Below, in pieces: positions 12,116 to 22,700 of a DNA stretch of 64,000 nt (its first letter is position 1; each line of letters starts with the position of its first letter). The position numbers and the translations under genes are program-made. Source of the DNA: Tretioscincus oriximinensis (lineage: Eukaryota; Chordata; Lepidosauria; Squamata; Gymnophthalmidae); the NCBI GenBank assembly GCA_022410635.1, contig JAJVDF010000019.1:340422-404421 (forward strand), in the 5' to 3' direction. The notes beneath the pieces are model-generated. The model had not been told where the DNA came from, searched no databases, and was given only the letters and a program-made list of their open reading frames with translations.

Positions 12116-14182
12116 TGAGGTGCAGAAGATCCCAAGCTAGCCTATTATATCTTAAGACCTGATGTTGCCCACAAAAGGGAAGTTTCCCCGAGGAGAAAGA
12201 TATTTTCTTCTTCACTCCCCATGTAAGGTCACAGAAGCTTTTGCCCTTGATGGCAGTGGAGACCTTGATAGAATGGATTAGAGATAAAAATGATCTTGCT
12301 TTTTTGAATGGTTATGGGGGGTGTTTCATGTATTAAGTTAGGAGCTTCTGTTTAAACTTCCGTCAGTTTCTGAAGTATAGAAATTGTTACTCATTTTGAA
12401 GAAGTAACTTGACTATATGATACATATCAGAGTTGAGGATCGTAAAGGAACAATGGAGGGATGTAGGCAGAGACAAATTTCTCACAGAACCAGCTACAGA
12501 TTCTATTCAGAGAATCATGGAGTTGGAAGGGGATCTCCAGAGTTATTGGGTGCTGTACAATAAAATGAATTTCTTTACTATTTCTGGTGCTATGCGAGTC
12601 TGTAAATGGAAGCCTTTCCTTCAGAATTTATAACTTCCAATGAACTAGTGTTGAAGCATGGCTGATCATTGGGCAAAGATCTATGTTCTCCTGTGCCTAT
12701 GTGATATACTTTACAGTACTTTTTGATCATTGAGGTGCTGCTTTTTCCGCCTGCTTTTCTTCANCTGGCTCTACATCACCCAACCAGTTCACCTCCTCCT
12801 CCTCCGCTACCTGTGCCTCCTCCTTTCACATACCCCCACCCAGCCACCCAATTTTATTCACGTTTTGCCACACCCACTGTTTTCTGTCCGTTATTGAGGG
12901 AGAAAAGGTGCACAATGGCTGCAACTTAGGGTTTGTTCCCTGGGTGTGTGTGTTCTTTGTGTCTATATATATGCGTGTATCTATCCAAGGTTCCAAACTG
13001 TGCTATTGGTCCATAAAGACCAATCACGCAGCTTGGAAGAGCTTGGAATATTGAACTCCATTGTTATTATTGGTACAGATGTGCATGAGAATTTGGCAGA
13101 TCAATTTGCTCACACTTAGCAGGATGTCTTGAATCTTTTTGTTCTGGCCCACATTTGGGTGGATGAACTTTAAAGGGTGAGGTTACGTGATGTGAACATG
13201 ATAATTAACAGATTTAGCTGATATTCTAACTCTTTTTCTACCTGCTAACACAGCAAAAAAACTACCCTTTGTTAACAATATGTTTTTGTCATTCCTCTCT
13301 GAACAGTAGAGCAAAAGGACATTAGTAATCTTTTTCTGCTGCTGTCAGCATTGGTAGGAAATGCCAGATTTATTCAAGTTGTGAAGACCCTCAATAGCTT
13401 TAGTCATTGGCCTTATCCCCACACATCCAAAACTCACAGTATTACACACAAAAGGAATAGGACCTATGGAAAAGGTTTGAGTGTATGTGCAAAAACAAGG
13501 TCCGAAGTTGCTGCGTGTACACTGAGCCACAGTCTCTGAGCGTCCCTCAGTATGTAGGGCTGGAAATTTAATAGTGAACAACAAAGCCATAATTTGACCA
13601 TATCAGTTCAAAGTGTTAACATCCTTCCTTCTTTCTGAATAAGAATTTAAGTAATTTCGTGCCAGATTAATATCAGTGCTGACCTTGAAAAACACCCAGA
13701 CCTCTAAATGGTTACTTGAAATAAGCCCAGGACCAGAAGCAAAATAATTTCTACAAATTTTCTCAGCAATTTCTTTTGCCTCCCTCTCCTGCAGAATGGA
13801 TTGTAGTACTGTTAAGTGTATGTTGTATGAAGTGTTATTCTTCTCTTTTTCAACATTCTATTGCAATTGGAATTTGCCTCTTTTGAAAAGATTTTTTNAA
13901 AAAAATAGAAACATGTATGGTACTTCAAGAACATTATGTAAAATACAAGTCATCGTCAAACTGCTTCATGCTCAGAAACATCTTGAGGCCTTGTTTAAAA
14001 ATTTGCATAATTGGTCAACAAAAAGAAGAATTCCTCTGAATTTGTCTTGTTTTGCCTAATTATCTTCTGAGTGAGAAAACTCTTCTGTCAGTAACCCTTC
14101 TTGACTTTGAGATCAAGCCACAGAAATAAAGCCAAAATGTCTGCTTCTACTATTTCTTAAATCCACAAGAAATTTTAAAGCC

Positions 14183-14665
14183 TTAACTGGGCTATTGTTG
14201 AGGAAGTTGAGACTAAACTCAGCAACCGCAAAACATGAAGAATCAAATGTTTTCTCTATCACACAACACGAGGACCAGGGGGCAACCCTTGAAACTGATG
14301 GGCAGAAAAGTGAGAACAAAGGAAAGTATTTTTTCACCCAGAGGGTCACCAGCCTATAGAATTTACTTCCTGAAGAGGTGGTGGTAGCTAACAGCTTGGA
14401 TACCTTCAAGACAGGACTAGAGAGGTTTATGGACACCAAGGGTATAAATAGGTACTAGGATGGATGTCTGGGTGTTGCCTTTGGGATGGAGCACAGGCAG
14501 GACTCCTGAAATGCCATTTGCAGGGAGTTGTGAACAGGAGTATATTTAGCTTTCCTCTGTTCGGACTAACCAGGTGCATCTGGTGGGCCTCTGTGTGAGA
14601 CAGAATGCTGGACTAGATGGGCTGTGGCCTGATCCAGGATGGTTCTTCTTATGTTCAGATAAGCT
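14183..14665 (+). mobile_element. CR1 LINE 3' fragment
   Basis: Plus-strand equivalent of the CR1 end: CCTGAAGAGGTGGTGGTAGC, GACACCAAGGGTATAAATAGG, GGTGGGCCTCTGTGTGAGAC, ending TTCTTCTTATGTTC. Frames are broken. Confidence 0.88.
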
Positions 14666-15102
14666 CTTGAATCTCGACTCTGTATAGCAAAGCATGTCAA
14701 CCATGGGATCTTGCACATTCAAATTATGGACACCAGTGACTTCAGTCACACCACAGCTAATTATACTGCAGGAACTTTCCGTTGTTAGGACCCAGCTGAA
14801 ATTCGCCACAGTTTGTAAGTGAAACAATGTTAATATTTTCATAGAGATATAAGTTTTGTGCAGCAGACTTTTACATTTTTTAAAAAATGTGTAAACTGCT
14901 ATTTAGATCATTTAATTCTAGAAAGTTGCACTAATGCAATTTGATAACTAGAATGTTCCTAACTTACAGCAATTGATTCCCTAAGCTCCTCTTGTCAATA
15001 TTGGGGTAGCTGGATACCATTGAGTCACAATTTACTCTTTGAGTGACTGCACTGACACCACCATGCAATTTCATTGGCAGATGTAGATCTGGTATGCTAC
15101 TG

Positions 15103-15365
15103 AGGTACAGTGGTTAAGAAACCATCTTTCAGTTGAGAGACCCGTTTGTGTCGGCTGTGGGGAAGGGCGAGCGCCCTCTACAGGCCTCAGCTCTAGCTAG
15201 CCCAGCTATTCAAAAGCAAGAAATTGCAATTAGATAAATGGAAACCATCACAGCATGGTGGTGAAAACAGAATGTAAGTCTTTGGGTGAAAAATCTTGTA
15301 AGCTGCTTTAAGTCCTTTCAGGTGAGGAAAGCAAGGAATAAAAGGCCAGTTCTTCTTCTTCTGCT
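15103..15365 (+). mobile_element. tRNA-derived SINE (Sauria-SINE-like), copy A
   Basis: A head with a tRNA A-box-like GGTACAGTGGTTAAG, a degenerate B-box region, a middle box AGCCCAGCTATTCAAAAGCA and AGATAAATGGAAACCA, and a 3' domain GTAAGCTGCTTTAAGTCC ending in a TTC-repeat tail. The middle box resembles the squamate Sauria SINE consensus as I recall it. Copies B (49763-50072) and C (22255-22360) share the 3' domain. Confidence 0.7.
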
Positions 15366-15567
15366 TATTTCTGGGAGAAAGCTAGAAATCAAACCAGCAA
15401 GCCTCTGCTTTCCAGGCAATTTGCTTGAGCTGTCTCTTTGCATGCAAGACTGAGGGAACCAAACCATAATGCTATTCAAGAGATGGGATAGCTTTAACTA
15501 GCAAGAGCAATTTCTGTATCATTCAAAATGTCCCCTGCCTTCAGAAGCCTCCATTTGGAGGTTCCTT

Positions 15568-17130
15568 GCCTAACAGGGAGTGGTGAATGCTTCCTTGAGG
15601 GATGCGGTGGTCCCGCCAGCTCTTAAGGAGGCGGTGGTGCGCCCTCTCCTTAAGAAGCCTTCCCTGGACCCAGAAGAGTTAAACAACTACCGCCCGGTGG
15701 CCAACATACCCTTCCTGGGCAAGGTACTGGAGAGGGCTGTGGCTGTTCAGCTGCAGGCATGCTTGGAAGAAGCGGATTATCTAGACCCTTTTCAATCTGG
15801 CTTCAGGCCTAGTCATGGCACGGAAACTGCCTTGGTCGCCCCGGCTGATGACCTACTCCGGGAGAGGGATGGGGGCAATGCGACCCTGTTGGTTCTCCTG
15901 GATCTCTCAGCGGCTTTTGATACCATTGACCATGGTATCCTCCTGGAGAGACTAAGGAGTTTAGGAGTTGGTGGCACTGCAGTGGTTGTGTTCCTATCTC
16001 CAAGGCCGCTTCCAGAGAATGCTGGTGGGGGAGTCTTACTCGACACCATGGGAGCTCACTTGTGGGGTTCCTCAGGGGTCGATCCTCTCCCCCATGCTGT
16101 TCAACATCTATATGAAGCCGCTGGGAGAGGTCATCAGGAGATTTGGAGTAAAGTGCCATCAATATGCAGATGACACTCAGCTCTATCTCTCTGTNCCATC
16201 TGAATCAGGAGAGGCGGTTGAAGTGCTTGACAGGTGCCTGGANGCAGTGATGGGCTGGATGGGGGCCAATAAATTGAAGCTGAATCCAGACAAGACGGAG
16301 GTGCTGTGTGTTGGAGCATCCCGGGTTCGTGAAGTGGGGAGGCACCCTGTCCTTGGTGGGGTAGAATTACCCTATAAGGGACGGGTNCGAAATCTTGGGG
16401 TGCTTCTGGACTCTGCACTGACACTTGAAAATCAGGTGGAGGCAGTGGCCAGGAGTGCCTACTTCCAGTTACGTCTGGTTCGCCAGTTATGGCCACTTCT
16501 GAACAGGGATGATCTAGCCACAGTAATCCATGCTCTGGTAATTTCCAGATTGGACTATTGTAATGCGCTCTATATGGGGCTGCCCTTGAAAACGGTTCGG
16601 AAGCTACAGCTGGTGCAGAATGTAGCCGCTAGACTGCTGACAGGGACAGCTGGCCGGACACACATCACACCGGTCTTGAAAGAGCTGCACTGGCTGCCCA
16701 TTCGCTACCGAGCCCAATTCAAGGTTTTGACTTTAACTTACAAGGCCCTAAATAACTTGGGCCCCAAATATCTAAAGGAATGCCTTCTTTCATACCAACC
16801 TGCCTGTGCCTTAAGATCTGCAGCAGAGGCCCTCCTGGTTGTACCACCCCTTTCAACAGCCAGTAGAGTGGGAACCCGGGTTAGGGCCTTCTCAGTGGTT
16901 GCCCCTTGTCTTTGGAACAGTCTCCCCCTCGAGGTACGTCTATCATCATCATTCTACTCTTTTAGGTCCTTGAAGACGCACCTCTTTTGCCTGGCCTTTA
17001 GCTGAAGAAATGCCATCTCTATCCCTACTTTTAATATTGTTTTATACTTTTTTAATTTTTGTAGTGATGTTTTACTGTTTTTGGTGCCCTGAGACCTTCG
17101 GGTATAGGACGGGGTATAAGTATAAATAAA
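15568..17130 (+). mobile_element. L2-type LINE, 5'-truncated, nearly complete RT
   Basis: Covers the RT domain, C-terminus and tail. The 3' end reads CCCTGAGACCTTCGGGTATA and GACGGGGTATAAG, finishing in AATAAATAA repeats (17118-17130), as in the L2 fragment at 280-700. Confidence 0.92.
15580..17005 (+). pseudogene. L2 reverse transcriptase, frameshifted
   Basis: Two overlapping frames make one RT. The first (15580 to about 15975) holds [30 protein letters not shown] and [16 protein letters not shown]. The second (from about 15975 to 17005) holds [30 protein letters not shown], the catalytic YADD (residues 66-69 of that frame), KTEVLCVG, the C-terminal HWLPIRYRAQFK and LWNSLPLEVR. A frameshift near 15975 separates them. 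Three N positions lie within it (16195, 16243 and 16387). Confidence 0.92.
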
Positions 17131-17310
17131 TAACCTCCAAAGCATTTATTTCTGTCTACCACACACAACACCCCTGGTACTCACTATTTGATTCCAGCTC
17201 TTCTCCCTTTAAAGCGACACGCTGCCGTGGCAACAGACAGGGCTGTGGCACGTGGTCGCTAGTAGCCAATCAGTGAAGGGGCACACTGGAGATCTGTCCT
17301 GGTCGGCATC

Positions 17311-17433
17311 ATAAAGCAAGAGGCTGAAAATGGCGTCGGCCTCTTGCTTTATAGTCTAGCATCGTGCTGGAAGGACGTCACTGGAAACCGCCATGTTCTC
17401 TGAGGTCAAAATTGACCTCAGAAAACATGGTGG
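17311..17433. repeat. Two adjacent hairpins
   Basis: The first hairpin has perfect 14-bp arms (ATAAAGCAAGAGGC at 17311-17324 and its complement at 17339-17352). The second has about 22-bp arms, two mismatches, centred near 17410 (17388-17409 with 17412-17433; core TGAGGTCAA/TTGACCTCA). The flanks are GC-richer than the surroundings. Possibly one non-autonomous DNA element. Confidence 0.8.
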
Positions 17434-18070
17434 CACCCATGCATCCGACTCCTGGGCATGTGCTGGTAACCAGCGGCTTCCCTTATGCGGGGCTGCTTCC
17501 TTTCTGTATCATTCCAAATGATATGAAAGCGTCAGTGGTCTTCCATGTTGCAACTAATGTGAATAAGTCTTACTTAAAAAGCATCAATGAACAATTACTT
17601 TGCATGGGGAGTCATTAAACCAAATTTATTTGTTTCCAGTTAATAACTACATTCACTTCAGATCTAATTACAAAGGAACATCTAAGTAAGATTGATTGCT
17701 ATTTTTCTTTAAATCTCACCATTTTTCCCCAGGAGGCAGGATGGTCTTAATATACAAATTCAGAGTGCTTACATTTAATATACTGTAGTTGTTTACATTT
17801 TTAAAAATGTGTAAGGAGTTAAACAGGTATGGATGATCATAGCTACTAATCTTTTCAGAATAAGACAGAATGGTTTATAGCAGGAAAAACGAGTAAATTG
17901 TTAGGCAGCAATAGGAATAAAATTATAGATTATAGCATGGTGACCTCAGAACTTTAGAATATGGCTTTTTAAANGCAATTTATAGCCTAAAATAGATAGT
18001 CCGTAAGTCTAAGTGAAAAACATAAGAAGTATACCTTTGGTTTTAATTTCACAATATTTGATTTTCAAAG

Positions 18071-18219
18071 GATTTGCTGTGAGCCTTCAGGTGATCTTAT
18101 CCAACCCTAAAGCAGTATTCAGACGTCATGGATCACAGGCTGGGATGCAGGAATCTGACTTTCTGAGACAGATTACAACAATGGAAGAACTGGAGCCCAA
18201 AGCCAACAACTGTACAAAG
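18071..18219 (+). CDS. B3GAT2: B3GAT2 penultimate coding exon
   Basis: Two bases complete a Gly codon, then 49 codons run from FAVSLQVIL to ANNCTK. The acceptor is TTTCAAAG and the donor AAG|GTATTA. The ESDFL segment belongs to the C-terminal acceptor-binding region of the glucuronyltransferase fold. Confidence 0.93.
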
Positions 18220-18388
18220 GTATTACTTTCTGTATTTAGTTCAGATTTGGGGTTTGGAGGTATATCTTAGAATTAATTTTCTTCCCCTAAACTTCTTACA
18301 GGTTCTTGTGTGGCACACCAGGACCGAAAAGGTAGACCTATCAAATGAACCAAAATATCCTTTGGACACTGTCAAAATTGAAGTATGA
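18071..18388 (+). CDS. B3GAT2: B3GAT2 (GlcAT-S) 3' end: last two coding exons
   Basis: B3GAT2 is a type II Golgi beta-1,3-glucuronyltransferase that adds GlcA from UDP-GlcA to terminal N-acetyllactosamine, a step in HNK-1 epitope synthesis. Two plus-strand exons (18071-18219 and 18302-18388, separated by an 82-bp intron) encode the last 77 complete codons. Seen: GFAVSLQVILSNPKAVF, GMQESDFL, EELEPKANNCTK, VLVWHTRTEK and the end LDTVKIEV. Upstream exons carrying the transmembrane anchor, DDD manganese site and UDP-GlcA site were not found in 1-18070. B3GAT1 and B3GAT3 have related C-termini, but the wording and the SMAP1 neighbour point to B3GAT2. Confidence 0.93.
18302..18388 (+). CDS. B3GAT2: B3GAT2 last coding exon and stop
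   Basis: There are 28 codons plus TGA (18386-18388). VLVWHTRTEK contains the conserved Trp-His-Thr-Arg of the family, and the reading ends DTVKIEV. The acceptor is CTTACAG. The preceding intron is only 82 bp (18220-18301). Confidence 0.93.
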   Translation, partial: VLVWHTRTEKVDLSNEPKYPLDTVKIEV

Positions 18389-19621
18389 TATGTGAGAATA
18401 CAATGGGACATTCCAAAGTTTATGGATGCAGCTGACCATCCAGTTAAGCTTCCAGGGTACAAAGGTTGCTGTTCTGCTGCAATTACTGGTGTCATGAAAG
18501 ACTCCTCTCATGTGGCCACAATTTGTCTTATTTTGCACGTGTTTCTCCAAATCATTCGAAGTCATTTCACTTCAGAGCTTAGATTGTTTTTACAGAAGAT
18601 ACTCATTCATAAATGCAATGGGACACTGAAAGATTTTTTTCTGAACTAAACCAATATAAACTCAATCACTTATCATAGCAGCTGCAACATTTATGTTCAT
18701 AGTTTATTTGTTCCTGAACTGAACAGCTTTGTTTGAAACAAAAAGTAGATTAAAAGAATGTATAGATTGAAATAATCATGGAATTTGTTTTAATAGAGGG
18801 AAGCCACAGCTTATCAGTACAAGGCACCATAAAGTGTAAATACCATTTCCAGCATCAACCTGGAGACAGCTGTAAAGACAAAATTAAATATTATATAGTC
18901 TAGTGCTTTACCCTGTATGTATGCTGTGCTATATCGTTTAGATTAGCCCTCTGTGTCTTTGTAATGAAATTTGCCCTTTTTTCCTTTTCATTCTTTTGGA
19001 CACAAGAAACTTGAATATTAAGGAAACAAATGAAGCCTCTGTGACATCCATATTTCTCTTCTTTGCTAACCGTTTCTCTGTCCGGCACATTATATTAATG
19101 TCACTGTGAAATGAGTAATGAAACGAAATCATTGTTAACACGACAAAAAAATAACATTTTGCAGTGATACATGTACACTTGTATTTATATGATTAACATT
19201 TGTTCATACAGTACCTTCTAAGGGTTTACTGAATAATTTGCAGGATTGAGTTTACATATTAATTACATGTAAATTACATGATATTTGTTTCCCTTATATG
19301 CAAATATTTCATCTATAACTGATAAAGGAACTGGAGGATGCAGTTGGTCACAAAACTCTTCTGAAGGATACGGTTCATGAAATTTACGTACTGTGGAATG
19401 AAAAAGCTGCCAATGAAAGGTGCTCTCAACCTGCTTTTCACTACATCAAAATTTTGAGTCAATACAGACCACAACACGGTCAGTTAAGATTACTTCTTAA
19501 TATGGACAACTTTGTGAAACTGGAGAGAGGGAAAATGTATTCATGTGGACAGCAGAAACTAGATGAGTTGGAGCATGGAATGTCAGGCCTATAAATCTGG
19601 ATGGAACTGGTATTGCAGTTT
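18389..19621. other. Tail-to-tail interval: 3' UTRs of B3GAT2 (+) and SMAP1 (-)
   Basis: 1,233 bp lie between the two stop codons. For SMAP1, a minus-strand AATAAA (TTTATT on plus at 18703-18708) is a candidate poly(A) signal about 915 nt past its stop. For B3GAT2, plus-strand ATTAAA variants occur at 18749-18754 and 18883-18888. If these are used, the transcripts overlap antisense by roughly 50-200 nt. No mobile element was recognised, which is unusual for this window and fits constrained UTR. Confidence 0.6.
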
Positions 19622-19756
19622 TCATTTCCAGAGTTGTGTGCTGAGAGTCTGGCCCGAGGAACTTGCAGTCCAGCCTGCCACTGTATTTGGGGGCTGACCA
19701 AAGCCCATCATGTTGTTGGAACTATTCAGATTCATCCCAGCCATTTGTTGGCTCAT
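19622..19756 (-). CDS. SMAP1: SMAP1 exon 11: C-terminus and stop
   Basis: The exon encodes 44 codons and TGA (19624-19622). It starts MSQQMAGM after a TTACAG acceptor and ends in [10 protein letters not shown], matching the end of vertebrate SMAP1. The middle ([13 protein letters not shown]) is diverged. Phase 0 with exon 10. Confidence 0.95.
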   Translation of the reverse strand: MSQQMAGMNLNSSNNMMGFGQPPNTVAGWTASSSGQTLSTQLWK

Positions 19757-22700
19757 CTGTAAAAAGCACAAACAGTTAAGATGCTAGAATACGCAGGTTT
19801 CATATTTTAAAAAACAACTTCCAAGTATTTAAACTCCAACTTGAGTTCTATAATAATGATACATCATGTAAATAAGTAGAAGGCTAGACTTCCACATGTC
19901 TACNTCCTTTTTTCAGCAAAAGCATACACTCAGATAAAATTCAGTATTTTCTAATGGAAACTCCAGATCCTCTGAAATACTGTAATTTGTAAAAAGACAA
20001 AATGTTCATACTAAGTATCACAAACCTTTGCTCAACGGTTTAGCTTACTAAACATCTATTTTATTTTATAATGGAGAAGTCTTTGGTAAACATAGTATTT
20101 TGAAAATGTGAGGTTTCTATCAAGAAGTTGTAAGAATTTTGAAAGAAATGAAGAGCCAGTCACGATCACCATAGGATTGTGCAAGCCAAATTCTAATTAT
20201 GCAGTGGTTGTCCACTTTTTTTCATTTCCCTACTCCTTGGTACACCATTTCTATAATCAAAATAATCGTAAATAATACTTGCAGCAAGCTCTAGCCCCTC
20301 CCCTTCCTCCCATCCATGCCTCCACCCACTCCCATCCTTCTTTTATTTGCTGCTTTTTTGTTTCATTCCTTTTTTCTTTCCATTTAACTTCCCTTTCCCT
20401 TCCAGTACTGAACCCTGGGATATTCCACTTCTCACATCTTTCCACCCAGAGAACTGTCAATTTGTTATTTCTTTCTGCTTTTCGCCAGTTTTCAACCGAG
20501 GACTCTGGTATCTGGAGGCTGTTGAAGTTCTTCCGAGCCCTGTCATTGGTCGTTAAATCTCGGAATGTTGAACTCTCCCACTCGTCTAATATATAAGATT
20601 TTATTCTAGAACAAAATTACTCTTATCTGCCTTCTCCCAAGATAAGTGCACTCTCACCTGAGGAAGGTTCCACTGAGCTTGCTGATTTTGTTGCATACCA
20701 TATTTTTGCGTTGGAGCTATGGGTCCTGCCATTGTTCCCTGGGGTCCAATAATGTTCTGTGGGACACCCATAGCAGCAGTTTGTGTAGTAACAGAAAAGC
20801 CATTCGGAATTCCCATGCCCACCATCATGCCTGCATTCTGTGCTATGACAGGCACTGACTGTCCCATCATATTTCCAATCATTGAAGGGGCTGCAGGTAC
20901 AGGTACTCCCATGGCTGGGAAACCTTGAAAAGAAGAAGATGGTGGTGCAGCAAAAGGCATAGGCTGGGCTCCCATAAATACCCCTGTATTGGGCAAAAGA
21001 GGAAAAAAATTATTTATGGAAGCAAAATCCCAGGCATAATTAATGATTTCAAAAGTTGATTGTCAAAATATTAATCTACCAAAACTGTTGGATTGCTAGT
21101 GTGGAAGAGGAACATTGCTTTAACCTGACTCCTTTCTGATTTTCTTTACTGCTTCAAGCAAAATAAAGTCTGTACTAGCCGAACAGAGATAGTGAAGAGA
21201 TGAGGAAACAACTCCATACTGTGGTCCAATAGCAACTGCTTTTAGGGGGGGAAAATAGATCCAGGGACAGAGTCTAGGGTGACAGCAAACCACCTGAGAA
21301 CTATACCATGGGAATAAATTTGTTACAGTTTAGTTTCCACTTAGCAGGTGCCTCTTGCTACCATTTGTGCCTCAATTACTACATTACGTAGTCCTCTGCT
21401 CAGTTAATTACTTTCTACTTCCTATTGTCTTCTTAGAATTGTACCTGCCCTGCTGCTCAACATCCATGGAATCAGATCTTAAACAAGGGTCAGCACACAA
21501 CCCAGGAATTTCTTTGTATACTAGAGCTCAGCAAGTAGAAGAAACAATGGTTGTGAACCAAAGATTCCAAAATTTCAGCCGCCTTTAATTCTGCTTCTTG
21601 ATTTCAACTTTTTTTTTAACGTCAATAATAGGAGGATGTCATTTATGAAAGCACCACAGGCAGCAGAACAATCTCACTGAGAGGGACTCTTTGCTGTATG
21701 TTACTCTGCTCTGCATCACAAAAATAAGAATATGCTGTAATGAATCACAGCAGAATTAACCACTTGGAGTAACTGCAGCTTTGAAACAGTTCTTTGCTTA
21801 CTAATACTGAGCATGCTTGGTTTTTGGACTCTTCTAAGACATAAAGAAATTCTCTTCCCCATGTATTCTTTAAACTTAATTTCAAAGGAGTTATTTAATT
21901 ACCTGGAGCATTCTGTTGTGGCATAGTCCCTGTACCATACAGTGACAAGATGGAGTCTTTAGAGAGTTGTTTCTTTGCTGATTCTTCTGCTTTTGTTTGT
22001 TCAGTGAACAAATCAAGATCTCCTGATGCAGCAGGTAAGGTGGTCACTGCAAGGCTAGAAGTACCCTGAAAAATGAAAGTCAAAGTTTTTTTACTGGGGG
22101 TTGGGAGAAATCACTACCAAAAATGAAAAAAGGTGACAATAGCACCAGGTTTACAATTTGCGATTACGAACACTTGGGAGAATGATCGGCTAGGTTTTTT
22201 AATATAAGAGTAGCTCAGAATTTCCAGCATGGCCTCTAGCAGTAATGGGGCCCATCACAATGCANTGGAAAAAACTAAGCCTTCCGGCGAAAAATAGCTT
22301 GTAAGCCACTTTGTGTCCCACTGAGTGAGAAAAGTGGGGTATAAAAATCCAGTTCTTTTTCCACATGATCTTCAAGCATCCATGTTCCTCTGCAGGGCAA
22401 CTACATTGAGGGTAACGGTCTTAATTTCATGGACCCAGGACACTGTTAACATACAACATCTCCCATCCAGCTCATTACTGCCTCTAGACACTTCAAGCAC
22501 CTCTCCCAATTCAAATGAAACAGAAATAGAGCTCAGGATTATCTGCATATTGATGCCATTTCAAATCTCTTGAGACTTCTTATAGATGTTGAAAAGGATG
22601 AAAGATAGGATCGGCCCTCAGGAATCCCACCAGTGTGTTACCAGGATCTCAAGTAAGAGTTGACCTATGACTGCACTGTGGAGTTGGCTTTGGAGATGGG

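Larger units (their letters stand above)
1..18070. other. Inferred B3GAT2 intron upstream of its penultimate exon
   Basis: No B3GAT2 exon was recognised here, so this is inferred to be intron. Repeats within it are listed separately. I see no gene in these longer stretches: 700-2280, 3000-4020, 4050-4760, 5655-6740, 8000-8655, 8915-10110, 11350-12030, 12570-14180, 14665-15100 and 17530-18070. Short open frames there have no recognisable domains and no coding pattern. Confidence 0.6.

Noticed and set aside
15103..15365. Possible tRNA gene from the A-box-like sequence
   Set aside because: No cloverleaf or anticodon arm can be formed, and the same unit occurs elsewhere with a SINE body and tail.
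1..18070. Search for the earlier B3GAT2 exons
   Set aside because: No match to the conserved UDP-GlcA and manganese-binding segments was seen, so none is annotated.
19321..19480. Codon-like sequence between SMAP1 and B3GAT2 stops
   Set aside because: Stops in all frames when extended; best explained as 3' UTR.
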